Shown: one piece after another, positions 20,564 through 28,719 of the stretch
How the letters are laid out: the number at the start of each line of letters is the position of its first letter
Numbering within the stretch: the stretch's first letter is position 1
Assembly: GCF_013705725.1 (NCBI RefSeq)
Contig: NZ_CP055481.1
Span: forward strand, 1,674,001 to 1,738,000
DNA from: Klebsiella sp. RHBSTW-00484
GTDB taxonomy: Bacteria > Pseudomonadota > Gammaproteobacteria > Enterobacterales > Enterobacteriaceae
DNA length: 64,000 nucleotides
Direction: 5' to 3'
The notes under the pieces: generated by a model
What the model saw: the letters and a program-made list of their open reading frames with translations, nothing else
What the model was told of the DNA's origin: nothing
Database searches by the model: none
Program-made: the position numbers and the translations under genes

Positions 20564-21562
20564 ATGTCTGCCTCATCATTAACGCTGCCGCAAGGCAAAA
20601 ATGCCACACCCAAGCAGTTCATCAGCCGCCATATTAATGAAATTGGTCTGCTGGTGGTGATTGCTATCTTATATCTGGTCTTTTCTTTTAACGCACCGGG
20701 ATTTATTTCTTTAAACAATCAAATGAACGTGCTGCGCGATGCTGCGACGATTGGTATTGCCGCATGGGCCATGACGCTCATTATTATCTCCGGCGAGATT
20801 GATGTCAGCGTCGGTCCAATGGTGGCGTTTATCTCTGTCTGCCTGGCCTTCCTGTTGCAGTTTCAGGTACCGCTTAGCATTGCCTGCCTGCTGGTGTTAA
20901 TACTGGGCGCTGCATTGGGCACGCTCGCCGGGGTTTTGCGCGGCGTATTCAGCGTTCCTAGCTTTGTCGCGACGTTAGGTTTATGGAGCGCATTGCGTGG
21001 CATGGGATTGTTCATGACCAACGCGCTGCCGGTCCCCATCGATGAAAATGAAGTACTGGACTGGCTTGGTGGGCAGCTCTTTGGCATCCCAATATCGGCA
21101 TTAATTATGCTGATTCTGTTTGTTCTCTTTGTTTTTATCAGTCGTAAGACCGCTTTTGGCCGCTCTGTTTTTGCCACTGGCGGCAATGCTACTGCAGCGC
21201 AACTTTGCGGGATTAACGTCAAGCGAGTGCGTATTTTGATTTTTACGCTTTCAGGCTTGCTGGCTGCAATTACCGGTATTCTCCTGGCGGCGCGGCTTGG
21301 CTCGGGTAATGCGGGTGCCGCAAACGGTCTGGAGTTTGACGTTATTGCCGCAGTGGTGGTCGGCGGAACCGCACTGTCCGGCGGGCGAGGTTCGCTATTC
21401 GGCACCTTATTAGGTGTACTGGTTATCACCCTTATTGGTAATGGATTAGTGCTTCTGGGAATTAACTCATTCTTCCAGCAGGTCGTTCGTGGATTAATTA
21501 TTGTGGTGGCTGTCCTGGCAAATATATTGCTGACCCAACGCAATAGTAAACTTAAACATTAA
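20564..21562 (+). CDS. yphD: YphD, inner-membrane permease of the sugar ABC importer
   Basis: 332 residues of the RbsC/XylH/MglC type with about eight to ten hydrophobic helices and the characteristic stretches GEIDVSVGPMVAF, FVATLGLWSALRGMGLF, FGRSVFATGGNATAAQLCGI and FDVIAAVVVGGTALSGGRGSLFGTLLGVL. The start is ATG 20564 with gaggaat upstream. It follows yphE by 27 bases and precedes yphC by 17, so it is part of one operon. Confidence 0.95.
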   Translation: MSASSLTLPQGKNATPKQFISRHINEIGLLVVIAILYLVFSFNAPGFISLNNQMNVLRDAATIGIAAWAMTLIIISGEIDVSVGPMVAFISVCLAFLLQFQVPLSIACLLVLILGAALGTLAGVLRGVFSVPSFVATLGLWSALRGMGLFMTNALPVPIDENEVLDWLGGQLFGIPISALIMLILFVLFVFISRKTAFGRSVFATGGNATAAQLCGINVKRVRILIFTLSGLLAAITGILLAARLGSGNAGAANGLEFDVIAAVVVGGTALSGGRGSLFGTLLGVLVITLIGNGLVLLGINSFFQQVVRGLIIVVAVLANILLTQRNSKLKH

Positions 21563-21579
21563 TTTGTATAGAGGGAATT

Positions 21580-22641
21580 ATGAAAACAATGTTGGCTGCT
21601 TATTTACCAGGAAACTCAACCGTTGAACTTCGGGAAGTTCCTGTTCCCACGCCGGGGATTAACCAGGTCCTGATTAAAATGAAGTCTTCAGGAATTTGCG
21701 GTAGCGATGTCCATTATATTTATCATCAGCATCGCGGCACCGCTGCAGCACCGGACAAACCGCTGTATCAGGGGTTTATTAATGGCCATGAGCCTTGCGG
21801 GCAAATTGTTGAGACGGGCGCAGGGTGCCGCCACTTTAAAGCGGGTGACCGGGTGCTGGTTTACCATATTTCCGGCTGTGGTTTCTGCTCCAACTGTCGC
21901 CGTGGTTTTCCTATCTCCTGTACCGGAGAGGGCAAGGCGGCCTATGGTTGGCAGCGTGATGGTGGACACGCGGAGTATTTGTTGGCGGAAGAAAAAGACC
22001 TGATTCATCTGCCGGATGCGTTGAGCTATGAAGACGGCGCGTTTATTAGCTGCGGCGTGGGGACGGCGTACGAAGGTATTCTGCGCGGTGAAGTTTCCGG
22101 AAGCGACAACGTGCTGGTTGTCGGGTTAGGGCCTGTTGGCATGATGGCTATGATGCTGGCAAAAGGCCGCGGTGCGAAACGCGTTATTGGCGTCGATATG
22201 CTGCCGGATCGCCTGGCGACGGCAAAGCAGTTGGGTGTGATGGATAATGGTTTCCTGGCGACAACGGAGAACCTTCCGGCGCTGATTGCCGAACTGACTC
22301 ACGGCGGGGCGGATGTGGCGCTGGATTGTTCCGGCAATGCGGCAGGTCGTTTGTTGGCATTGCAGTCTACAGCGGATTGGGGAAGGGTGGTTTATATCGG
22401 GGAAACCGGAAAAGTTGAGTTTGAAGTCAGCGCCGATCTGATGCACCACCAGCGACGCATTATCGGTTCCTGGGTGACCAGCCTGTTCCATATGGAAAAA
22501 TGCGCCCGCGACCTGACCGACTGGAAGCTGTGGCCACATAGCGCCATTACCCATCGTTTTTCTCTTGATCAAGTGGGGGAGGCTTACGCGCTGATGGCGA
22601 GCGGTAAGTGTGGCAAAGTGGTCGTTAACTTTCCCGATTAA
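21580..22641 (+). CDS. yphC: YphC, zinc-dependent medium-chain dehydrogenase
   Basis: 353 residues. Catalytic zinc ligands are in GICGSDVHY (Cys) and NGHEPCG (His, Glu). The structural zinc cluster is GCGFCSNCRRGFPISC (four Cys). The Rossmann motif is VLVVGLGPVGMMAMMLAKGRGAKRVIGVD, with an acidic residue after it that favours NAD. This family oxidises sugar alcohols or sugar hydroxyls, as in sorbitol dehydrogenases. In this operon it would act on the imported sugar or on a product of YphG; the substrate is unproven. It is 10 bases upstream of yphB. Confidence 0.92.
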   Translation: MKTMLAAYLPGNSTVELREVPVPTPGINQVLIKMKSSGICGSDVHYIYHQHRGTAAAPDKPLYQGFINGHEPCGQIVETGAGCRHFKAGDRVLVYHISGCGFCSNCRRGFPISCTGEGKAAYGWQRDGGHAEYLLAEEKDLIHLPDALSYEDGAFISCGVGTAYEGILRGEVSGSDNVLVVGLGPVGMMAMMLAKGRGAKRVIGVDMLPDRLATAKQLGVMDNGFLATTENLPALIAELTHGGADVALDCSGNAAGRLLALQSTADWGRVVYIGETGKVEFEVSADLMHHQRRIIGSWVTSLFHMEKCARDLTDWKLWPHSAITHRFSLDQVGEAYALMASGKCGKVVVNFPD

Positions 22642-22650
22642 GGAGTCCTG

Positions 22651-23532
22651 ATGACGCTTTATACGCTGGAAAATGAAGATCTACGGCTTCAGGTTGCGGA
22701 TCAGGGCGGCGCGATTGAGGGGCTATGGTGGCAGCATCAGGGGAAAATTATCCCTGTGCTGCGCCCAGGCCTGAAGAGCGGAGTGGCGGTGGAGTCTTCA
22801 TGCTTCCCGCTGGTACCGTTTGGTAATCGGGTGAGCGGTAATCGGTTTCAATCGCCAGCAGGAGAGCATCAGCTACAGCCCAACGTTGAATGGGACAGTC
22901 ATTACCTTCATGGTGACGGCTGGCTGAATCTCTGGCGCTGCGTTGAGCAATCGCCCGCACAGCTTAAGTTAGAGTATGTCCACCGCCAGGGCATCTATCA
23001 TTATACCGTGCAGCAGATCTTTACCTTAAGCGAAAGCGGGGTTGAGGTGGAGTTGGTCGTGACTAATGATGGCGATGCGTTGCCGTTTGGTCTCGGCTGG
23101 CACCCTTATTTTCCGCTGTCGCCGGAAACTCGGGTACAGGCGCATACCACCGGCTACTGGCTTGAGAGAGAAGGCTGGCTAACCGGGGAGTATCAGGAGC
23201 GTTTGCCGCAGGCGCTGGACTTCAATCAGTCCGCACCGTTACCTGAGCATTGGGTGAATAATGGCTTCTCCGGTTGGGATGGTGTAGCGACGATCCAACA
23301 GCCAGGGCTTGGCTATCAGCTCTCTATGACGACGGAGCCTCCTGCACCCTGTTATTTTGTTTTCGTTTCCGATCCGGCATTTGATAAGGGCTATGAGTTT
23401 GATTTCTTCTGTTTCGAGCCAATGAGCCATGCGCCGGACGATCATCATCGTCCGGCCTTTGGTCAGTTGACCATGCTGTCATGTGGTGAAAGCATACGGC
23501 AAAAAATGGTGCTGAAAATCCATTCTGTTTAA
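22651..23532 (+). CDS. yphB: YphB, aldose 1-epimerase family protein
   Basis: 293 residues with the galactose-mutarotase fold: FPLVPFGNRVSGNRF, the His in SHYLHGDGW, LPFGLGWHPYFPL (second His) and FDFFCFEPMSHAPDDHHRP with the catalytic Glu in CFEPMSH. It would interconvert anomers of the transported sugar before oxidation or phosphorylation. It is the last gene of the yphGFEDCB operon, and a GC-rich stem-loop follows at 23539-23558. Its partner sugar is not known. Confidence 0.9.
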   Translation: MTLYTLENEDLRLQVADQGGAIEGLWWQHQGKIIPVLRPGLKSGVAVESSCFPLVPFGNRVSGNRFQSPAGEHQLQPNVEWDSHYLHGDGWLNLWRCVEQSPAQLKLEYVHRQGIYHYTVQQIFTLSESGVEVELVVTNDGDALPFGLGWHPYFPLSPETRVQAHTTGYWLEREGWLTGEYQERLPQALDFNQSAPLPEHWVNNGFSGWDGVATIQQPGLGYQLSMTTEPPAPCYFVFVSDPAFDKGYEFDFFCFEPMSHAPDDHHRPAFGQLTMLSCGESIRQKMVLKIHSV

Positions 23533-23538
23533 GCCTGA

Positions 23539-23558
23539 CCTGCCCGGAGACGGGCAGG
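23539..23558 (+). terminator. Stem-loop after yphB
   Basis: Perfect 8-bp stem cctgcccg/cgggcagg with the tetraloop gaga, 7 bases after the yphB stop. There is no U-run behind it, so it may be a processing or stability hairpin rather than a strong terminator. Confidence 0.6.
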
Positions 23559-23623
23559 GATAACTTCATCTTGCACCCGCCCCGCTTTATCGCCAGACTG
23601 TCGCCTCCATTCGGGAGGAAATC

Positions 23624-24757
23624 ATGGTCTTGCACTCCACGCGCTGGCTGGCGCTTAGTTATTTCACCTATTTTTTTAGCTACGGCATCTTCCTGCCATT
23701 CTGGAGCGTCTGGCTCTCCGGGCAGGGTCTGACGCCGGAAACGATCGGCATGCTGCTTGGCGCCGGACTGGTGGCGCGTTTTCTTGGCAGCTTGCTGATT
23801 GCGCCACGGGTCAGCGACCCCTCCCGGCTGATTTCGGCGCTGCGTATTCTGGCGCTGCTGACGCTTCTCTTCGCTATCGCCTTTTGGGCCGGAAACCGCG
23901 TGGCCTGGCTGATGGTGGTGATGGTCGGTTTTAACCTCTTTTTCTCACCGCTGGTGCCGCTGACCGACGCGCTGGCGAATACCTGGCAAAAACAGATAAC
24001 GATGGACTACGGGCGCGTGCGCCTGTGGGGGTCGATAGCCTTTGTGATTGGCTCGGCGCTGACCGGTAAACTGGTCAGCCTGTATGACTCGCGGATGATT
24101 TTGGTGATGCTCAGCCTTGGTATCGCTTCAATGCTGCTCGGCATGCTGATTAAACCCTCGGTGCAGCCGCAGGGGGAATCCCGCCAGCAGGAGGCGGCAG
24201 GGCTGTCGGCCTGGCTCGCGCTGGTGCGGCAGAGCTGGCGCTTCCTCGCCTGCGTCTGTTTGTTGCAGGGGGCGCACGCCGCCTACTATGGCTTTAGCGC
24301 TATCTACTGGCAGGAGGCGGGGTATTCGGCCTCTGCCGTGGGCTATTTATGGTCGCTGGGCGTGGTGGCGGAAGTGGTGATTTTCGCGCTGAGCAAAAAA
24401 GTCTTCCGCCGCTTCAGCGCCCGCGATTTGCTGCTGCTTTCTGCGGTGTGCGGGCTGATCCGCTGGACGCTCATGGGCTGGACCACGGCGCTGCCGTGGC
24501 TTATTGTCGCGCAAATCCTGCATTGTGGGACCTTTACAGTGTGCCACCTGGCGGCGATGCGCTATATCGCCGCTCGTCAGGGTAGCGAGGTGATCCGTCT
24601 CCAGGCTGTGTACTCCGCCGTGGCGATGGGCGGCAGCATTGCGGTCATGACGGTATTTTCCGGTTTTCTCTATCAGCACCTACACCAGGGCGTCTTCTGG
24701 GTGATGGCGCTGGTGGCTTTACCGGCGCTGGTGCTGCGGCCAAAAGCAGTGTCTTAG
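23624..24757 (+). CDS. hcaT: HcaT, MFS transporter of the phenylpropionate type
   Basis: 377 residues and close to E. coli HcaT along its whole length (LALSYFTYFFSYGIFLPFWSVWLSGQGLTPETIGMLLG; LANTWQKQ; DYGRVRLWGSIAFVIGSALTGKLV; HAAYYGFSAIYWQEAGYSASAVGYLWSLGVVAE). Twelve membrane helices are expected. In E. coli it lies next to the hcaR/hcaEFCBD genes for 3-phenylpropionate degradation. Those genes are absent here, so the real substrate in this organism is uncertain. Its stop overlaps the stop region of the convergent csiE by 4 bases. Confidence 0.93.
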   Translation: MVLHSTRWLALSYFTYFFSYGIFLPFWSVWLSGQGLTPETIGMLLGAGLVARFLGSLLIAPRVSDPSRLISALRILALLTLLFAIAFWAGNRVAWLMVVMVGFNLFFSPLVPLTDALANTWQKQITMDYGRVRLWGSIAFVIGSALTGKLVSLYDSRMILVMLSLGIASMLLGMLIKPSVQPQGESRQQEAAGLSAWLALVRQSWRFLACVCLLQGAHAAYYGFSAIYWQEAGYSASAVGYLWSLGVVAEVVIFALSKKVFRRFSARDLLLLSAVCGLIRWTLMGWTTALPWLIVAQILHCGTFTVCHLAAMRYIAARQGSEVIRLQAVYSAVAMGGSIAVMTVFSGFLYQHLHQGVFWVMALVALPALVLRPKAVS

Positions 24758-26031
24758 CCTTCCAGCATTTTGCAAATCTGCTGCCGCTGGTGATCGCTGA
24801 ACGTCTCTTCAGCATGAAACAGCGGTGGCGAAAACAGCGGCAGCGCCGTGGTATAGGGCGTGACGATAAGCGTTATCCCCTTCGGCGCGCCCTCCTTCTG
24901 AAAAGTCCTTACGCTCAAATATTTAATATTGAGCGGTAGCAGGGTCAGCTCGCGCAACTGTTGTTCTAGCGACTGCTCAAGGTCTGGATTATCATCGGTA
25001 AGCAGAACCACCTGCTTTTCCTGCAGATCGCTTTTTTGCATCAGCCATGCGCCGAAAATCACCGCGATTAATCCCACTTCCTCCGGGCTAAAACGTATCT
25101 GCCATCCGGCTTCAAAATCCTCCAATGCTGCCTGAGTTGTGCGCATTAATCGTGGATAAAGACGGCCGATCTCCTCCGGTAGCGCGTTATCGATACCGAT
25201 AGCAAACACGCTGCGGTGCAATGCCTGAGAGAGGTGGATATAGAGCTGATCGCTCAGCCCCTGCTCGTCGCTAAACGGACGGCCCGCCAGGTTCTGGAAG
25301 CGATGAATTAATCCCGAGATCGCCAGATGCAGGCGACGGTCCTGCTGATGACCATCGCGGATCGGGTCGGGCGTTTTCAGCAGCATAAACAGCAGGGCCA
25401 GAAACAGCTGTTCCCCCGCATGCGGTGAGGCGGCAACCCGCCGCTGCCAGTGGCGGACAATCTCTTCGGCGAGAGAGAACTCGGCGGCGGTTTGCGCCCA
25501 GCGCTGCTGCTCAAGGGTAAAAGAGGGAGTCTGTCCGAGATGGTGTTGCAGCAGGCAATACTGTAAATAGAGACGCAGAAAATGCACATCGCGGCAATCA
25601 AACTGGCGGTTCATGGTCCGTGCGCAGCGGTTAACCAGCGCCTGAAGGTTGGTGTCGTCGTACAGCGTGCGTGCGATACCCTGCTGTTTAAGCTGCGTTT
25701 TTAATGCCGGGGTAAAATGATGGCTAATAAAATGCGGGCACATGCGCAGCCCGCGGCGTAAGCCTTGCAGCAGACACAGGCGTTGATCGAGCGCGGCACC
25801 TTCCATCCGATAGCTGCCGTCCGCCTGTGACGCAAGGGTCAAGCGGTGATAACGCTGAATTTCGCGTCCTGTCTCCGCGATGTCCTGCCTGGCGGTATCC
25901 TCATCAACCTGAGTGAGGCTACCCAGCCATTCGGGCGTTACGCTTTGCCCTGGCAGATAAAACATCAGGAGCACCTGGCTACGGCGCTGTGGACTGGAAA
26001 GCACAGATGGTGGTTCAATCACTGTCATCAT
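24754..26031 (-). CDS. csiE: CsiE, PRD-type stationary-phase protein
   Basis: 425 residues, about the length of E. coli CsiE. The N-terminal winged-helix-like region (SSPQRRSQVLLMFYLPGQSVTPEWLGSLTQVDEDTARQDIAETGREIQRYH) is followed by PTS-regulation-domain-like segments (about residues 150-370: LFLALLFMLLKTPDP, LYIHLSQALHRSVFAIGIDNAL, FSPEEVGLIAVIFGAWLMQ). In E. coli the gene is induced by carbon starvation through RpoS and cAMP-CRP; its molecular target is unknown. It is divergent from the DUF1007/NicO pair. Confidence 0.92.
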   Translation of the reverse strand: MMTVIEPPSVLSSPQRRSQVLLMFYLPGQSVTPEWLGSLTQVDEDTARQDIAETGREIQRYHRLTLASQADGSYRMEGAALDQRLCLLQGLRRGLRMCPHFISHHFTPALKTQLKQQGIARTLYDDTNLQALVNRCARTMNRQFDCRDVHFLRLYLQYCLLQHHLGQTPSFTLEQQRWAQTAAEFSLAEEIVRHWQRRVAASPHAGEQLFLALLFMLLKTPDPIRDGHQQDRRLHLAISGLIHRFQNLAGRPFSDEQGLSDQLYIHLSQALHRSVFAIGIDNALPEEIGRLYPRLMRTTQAALEDFEAGWQIRFSPEEVGLIAVIFGAWLMQKSDLQEKQVVLLTDDNPDLEQSLEQQLRELTLLPLNIKYLSVRTFQKEGAPKGITLIVTPYTTALPLFSPPLFHAEETFSDHQRQQICKMLEG

Positions 26032-26155
26032 CCGGTTAGTTCCAGTTAGGGTTTTCGTTAAGAGTAGTTAATGTATTTAGGGTGAGCAGGGCAGTCCCGC
26101 GTCTTTACATCAGGATTGCTGGCGAGGTTCACAGAATTTTTCACGTGAGGAACAG

Positions 26156-26794
26156 ATGAAGAGAGTGAAACAATGCGTCAGCGCGGCGTTTTTCATGTTT
26201 TTATCGCTATCAGCGGCGGCGCATCCGCACAGTTTCATCAGTTTGCAAACGGAGGCGGTGGCGGAAAACGGTCTGCTCACCGGATTTAAAATGCGCTGGA
26301 CGATGGATGAAATCACCTCCGCTGACCTGCTTTACGATGCCGATAATGCCAAGCCCGGTAGTGAAATCTGGAAAAAGCTGGCGGCGGAAGTGATGGCGAA
26401 CGTGCTGGGTCAGCACTATTTTAGCGAGTTGTGGCATAACGGTCAGCGGGTCAAGTTTGATAATCGCCCGGACGGCTATGGGCTTGAGCGTAGCGGGCTT
26501 CAGGCGGTGCTTACCTTCACTCTGCCGTTGGCGAAGCCGCAGCCTCTGGCCGGGCAAACCTTCACCTTCTCGACATACGATCCCACTTATTATGTCGATA
26601 TGTATTATGACAAAGATTCTGACTTCGCCCTGCCAGTTGCGATAAAGGCGACGTGCGTGGCGAATGTCATGACGCCGAAGCCCAATGAAAAAATGCTGTC
26701 CTACGCCCAGTCGCTGGATAAAGCGGATGCGCCGCCGGAAGATATGGAATTGGGGAACTACTTCGCGCAAAAGGTCACGCTGCAATGTCACTAA
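26156..26794 (+). CDS. DUF1007 family periplasmic protein, partner of a NicO metal transporter
   Basis: 212 residues. The signal peptide (VKQCVSAAFFMFLSLSAAAHPHS) is cut before HPHSF, a His-containing N-terminus common to this family. DUF1007 hallmarks are FKMRWTMDEITSADLLYD, FTFSTYDPTYYVDMYYD and ALPVAIKATCVAN. Members are typically encoded with NicO/RcnA-type nickel-cobalt transporters and probably hand metal to, or take it from, the transporter; the exact role is not established. The stop overlaps the NicO start by 10 bases, showing coupling. Confidence 0.85.
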   Translation: MKRVKQCVSAAFFMFLSLSAAAHPHSFISLQTEAVAENGLLTGFKMRWTMDEITSADLLYDADNAKPGSEIWKKLAAEVMANVLGQHYFSELWHNGQRVKFDNRPDGYGLERSGLQAVLTFTLPLAKPQPLAGQTFTFSTYDPTYYVDMYYDKDSDFALPVAIKATCVANVMTPKPNEKMLSYAQSLDKADAPPEDMELGNYFAQKVTLQCH

Positions 26795-27765
26795 TTTTCG
26801 CTAAAACCGGCCGCTCCTCGCGATGGCGTCAGCTGTGGCCGCTGGCGCTTTTTATCCTGCTGGCCGCAAGCGCGGGCTTCTGGCTATGGCGGGCCTGGCC
26901 TGAGGTGCTGCTGCAAAGCGCCGTCTGGCAGCGGGCGTTGAATCTCGAACTGAGCCGTCTGCTGCAGGCGGTGGCGGAGAACCCGTCAGCCGCGGGACTC
27001 TCGCTGCTGGGGTTTAGCTTTGCTTACGGTATTCTGCACGCGCTGGGGCCGGGGCACGGCAAGGTGGTAATTACCACCTGGCTGGCAACCCATCCCTCGA
27101 AGCTGAAATCGAGTATTGGCCTGACCCTGGCGGCTTCACTGTTGCAGGGGATGGTCGCTATCGCTCTGGTAGTGGTGGTGCTCACGTTGCTACAGCTTCC
27201 GGCAAGACAGCTGCATCAGAGTAGCTTCTGGCTGGAAAAGGGGAGCTACCTGCTGGTCGGTGCGTTGGGATTGCTGCTGTGCTGGCGGGCGCTGAAAAAG
27301 CTGCGGGCGCTGCTGCGACGGCCGAAATTTACCGTGTTTACCCCGCACCATGTACATGATGCTAACTGCGGCTGCGGGCATCAACATATGCCGGGGCCGG
27401 AGCAGATGCAAAGCGGCGACGACTGGCGCGCGCGGCTGGTGATTGTACTGTCGATGGGGATGCGACCCTGCTCAGGGGCGATTATGGTGCTGCTGTTCAG
27501 TAAGGTCATCGGCGTATTTAGCTGGGGGATGGCGGCGGCGCTGGCGATGGCTGCGGGAACCTCGCTGACGATTAGCGCTCTGGCGCTGCTGGTCCACGGT
27601 TTTCGTCAACTGGCGGTCAGGTTGAGCGCCAGGCAGGCTCCGGCGCTGTGGAGGCAGGTTGGCTGGGCAACGCTGGCGCTTGCTGGCGGCGTGATATTAC
27701 TGGCGGCGGCGGTAGTGATGTGGAGCAGCGCGGTGCCGGTGGGGCGGGGGTTAAGGCCATTTTAA
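26785..27765 (+). CDS. NicO-family nickel/cobalt transporter
   Basis: 326 residues with six to seven membrane helices. Key motifs are GILHALGPGHGKVVITTWLATHPSK (the HA-x-GPGHGK signature), a His/Cys-rich cytoplasmic loop (FTPHHVHDANCGCGHQHMPGPE, about residues 187-208) and SMGMRPCSGAIMVLLFS. The family moves Ni2+ or Co2+ across the inner membrane; some members export (RcnA) and others supply metal. The metal-rich loop favours a sensing or binding role. It is translationally coupled to the DUF1007 gene. I see no clear NikR, RcnR or Zur operator upstream of the pair. Confidence 0.88.
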   Translation: MSLIFAKTGRSSRWRQLWPLALFILLAASAGFWLWRAWPEVLLQSAVWQRALNLELSRLLQAVAENPSAAGLSLLGFSFAYGILHALGPGHGKVVITTWLATHPSKLKSSIGLTLAASLLQGMVAIALVVVVLTLLQLPARQLHQSSFWLEKGSYLLVGALGLLLCWRALKKLRALLRRPKFTVFTPHHVHDANCGCGHQHMPGPEQMQSGDDWRARLVIVLSMGMRPCSGAIMVLLFSKVIGVFSWGMAAALAMAAGTSLTISALALLVHGFRQLAVRLSARQAPALWRQVGWATLALAGGVILLAAAVVMWSSAVPVGRGLRPF

Positions 27766-27870
27766 TCGGCTTTACCGGGCTGAAATCTGAAACTATCGGT
27801 GGGTGATTGTTACCTATCCGCTGATGTTTTAGTTTTCAGCTTTGTAATCGGGTCGTGACAAGGAGTCATA

Positions 27871-28704
27871 ATGACCGTTAACCATTCTGCTATTTCCATG
27901 CGTTTTCTTTGGCATTCCGCCGCGGCAGGGCTGCTGGTCGGTTTGACTATCATCTACTTTTGGCCTGAGTTAGCGAGCTGGTGGCCTGAAGATCTCCCGC
28001 GTATCTATTCGATTTCGTATCGTCTTATCGGGCTGGGACAAACGGGCATTGAAACCCTCCCACTGGCTGTTTACGGCAAGCTGCTCGTTGCCGGTTTTGT
28101 GTTGGCTTTTTTGCATCCAGGGCACAGTAAAATGCCGATTGTTGCCTGGATGCTGCATAACCAGCCGTCGGGCAGAGATTTTTTTGGCTGGATAGCGCGC
28201 AGTTGGATCCTGCAATGCGGTTTCTTGATCATTATTTTCTGGCGCATTGGATTTATGCGCGACTTGCCTACCGATACGCTGCTGCGTTTTGTCTCATTTT
28301 TCAATTACATCTGCTATTTCGCCACGCTGATGTTGGGACTGACGCTGGTTCGCGATGCCTGGCGGCTGGTGAAAACGCCGGAAATGTCGCTGAGCAACCT
28401 CCGGCTACCGCTTATTTTCGCGCTGGGATTTTATTTGCCATCTCAGGTTGTCTGGCTGTTGCTCAACGCAATTCATGATTACCACGCGCTGCTGGGATGG
28501 CTACTGTTTGCACCGGTGATGATTGGGATTTTGCTGGCCAGGCTGGCGACAGGCGGGATAGCCTGCATGATACGCCATTGGGTTGGTGAAGCGGGTTGTC
28601 AGAAATGGCGCGCGCATTTTGCCCTGTTTAACGGTGTGGTTTTACTGTGTATCGTTACGAATACATTCGTTCGTATCGGTTTATCGCATTTATGGAACGA
28701 ATAA
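27871..28704 (+). CDS. Uncharacterised seven-helix membrane protein, copy 1
   Basis: 277 residues that I do not recognise as any named family. About seven hydrophobic helices alternate with short loops: AAGLLVGLTIIYFWPE, GKLLVAGFVLAFLHPGH, WILQCGFLIIIFWRIGF, YICYFATLMLGLTLVRDAWRL, LPLIFALGFYLPSQVVWLLL, WLLFAPVMIGILLARLATGG and FALFNGVVLLCIVTNTF. It shares HPGHSKMPIVAWMLHNQPSG and LVRDAWRL with the next gene and with the gene at 40632-41459. The HPGHSK...W...PS block also resembles the GPGHGK...W...HPS block of the NicO protein just upstream. The ribosome site is aaggagtcata. It is 105 bases after the NicO gene and may be co-transcribed with it. Confidence 0.8.
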   Translation: MTVNHSAISMRFLWHSAAAGLLVGLTIIYFWPELASWWPEDLPRIYSISYRLIGLGQTGIETLPLAVYGKLLVAGFVLAFLHPGHSKMPIVAWMLHNQPSGRDFFGWIARSWILQCGFLIIIFWRIGFMRDLPTDTLLRFVSFFNYICYFATLMLGLTLVRDAWRLVKTPEMSLSNLRLPLIFALGFYLPSQVVWLLLNAIHDYHALLGWLLFAPVMIGILLARLATGGIACMIRHWVGEAGCQKWRAHFALFNGVVLLCIVTNTFVRIGLSHLWNE

Positions 28705-28719
28705 CAACAAGGAAGGATA

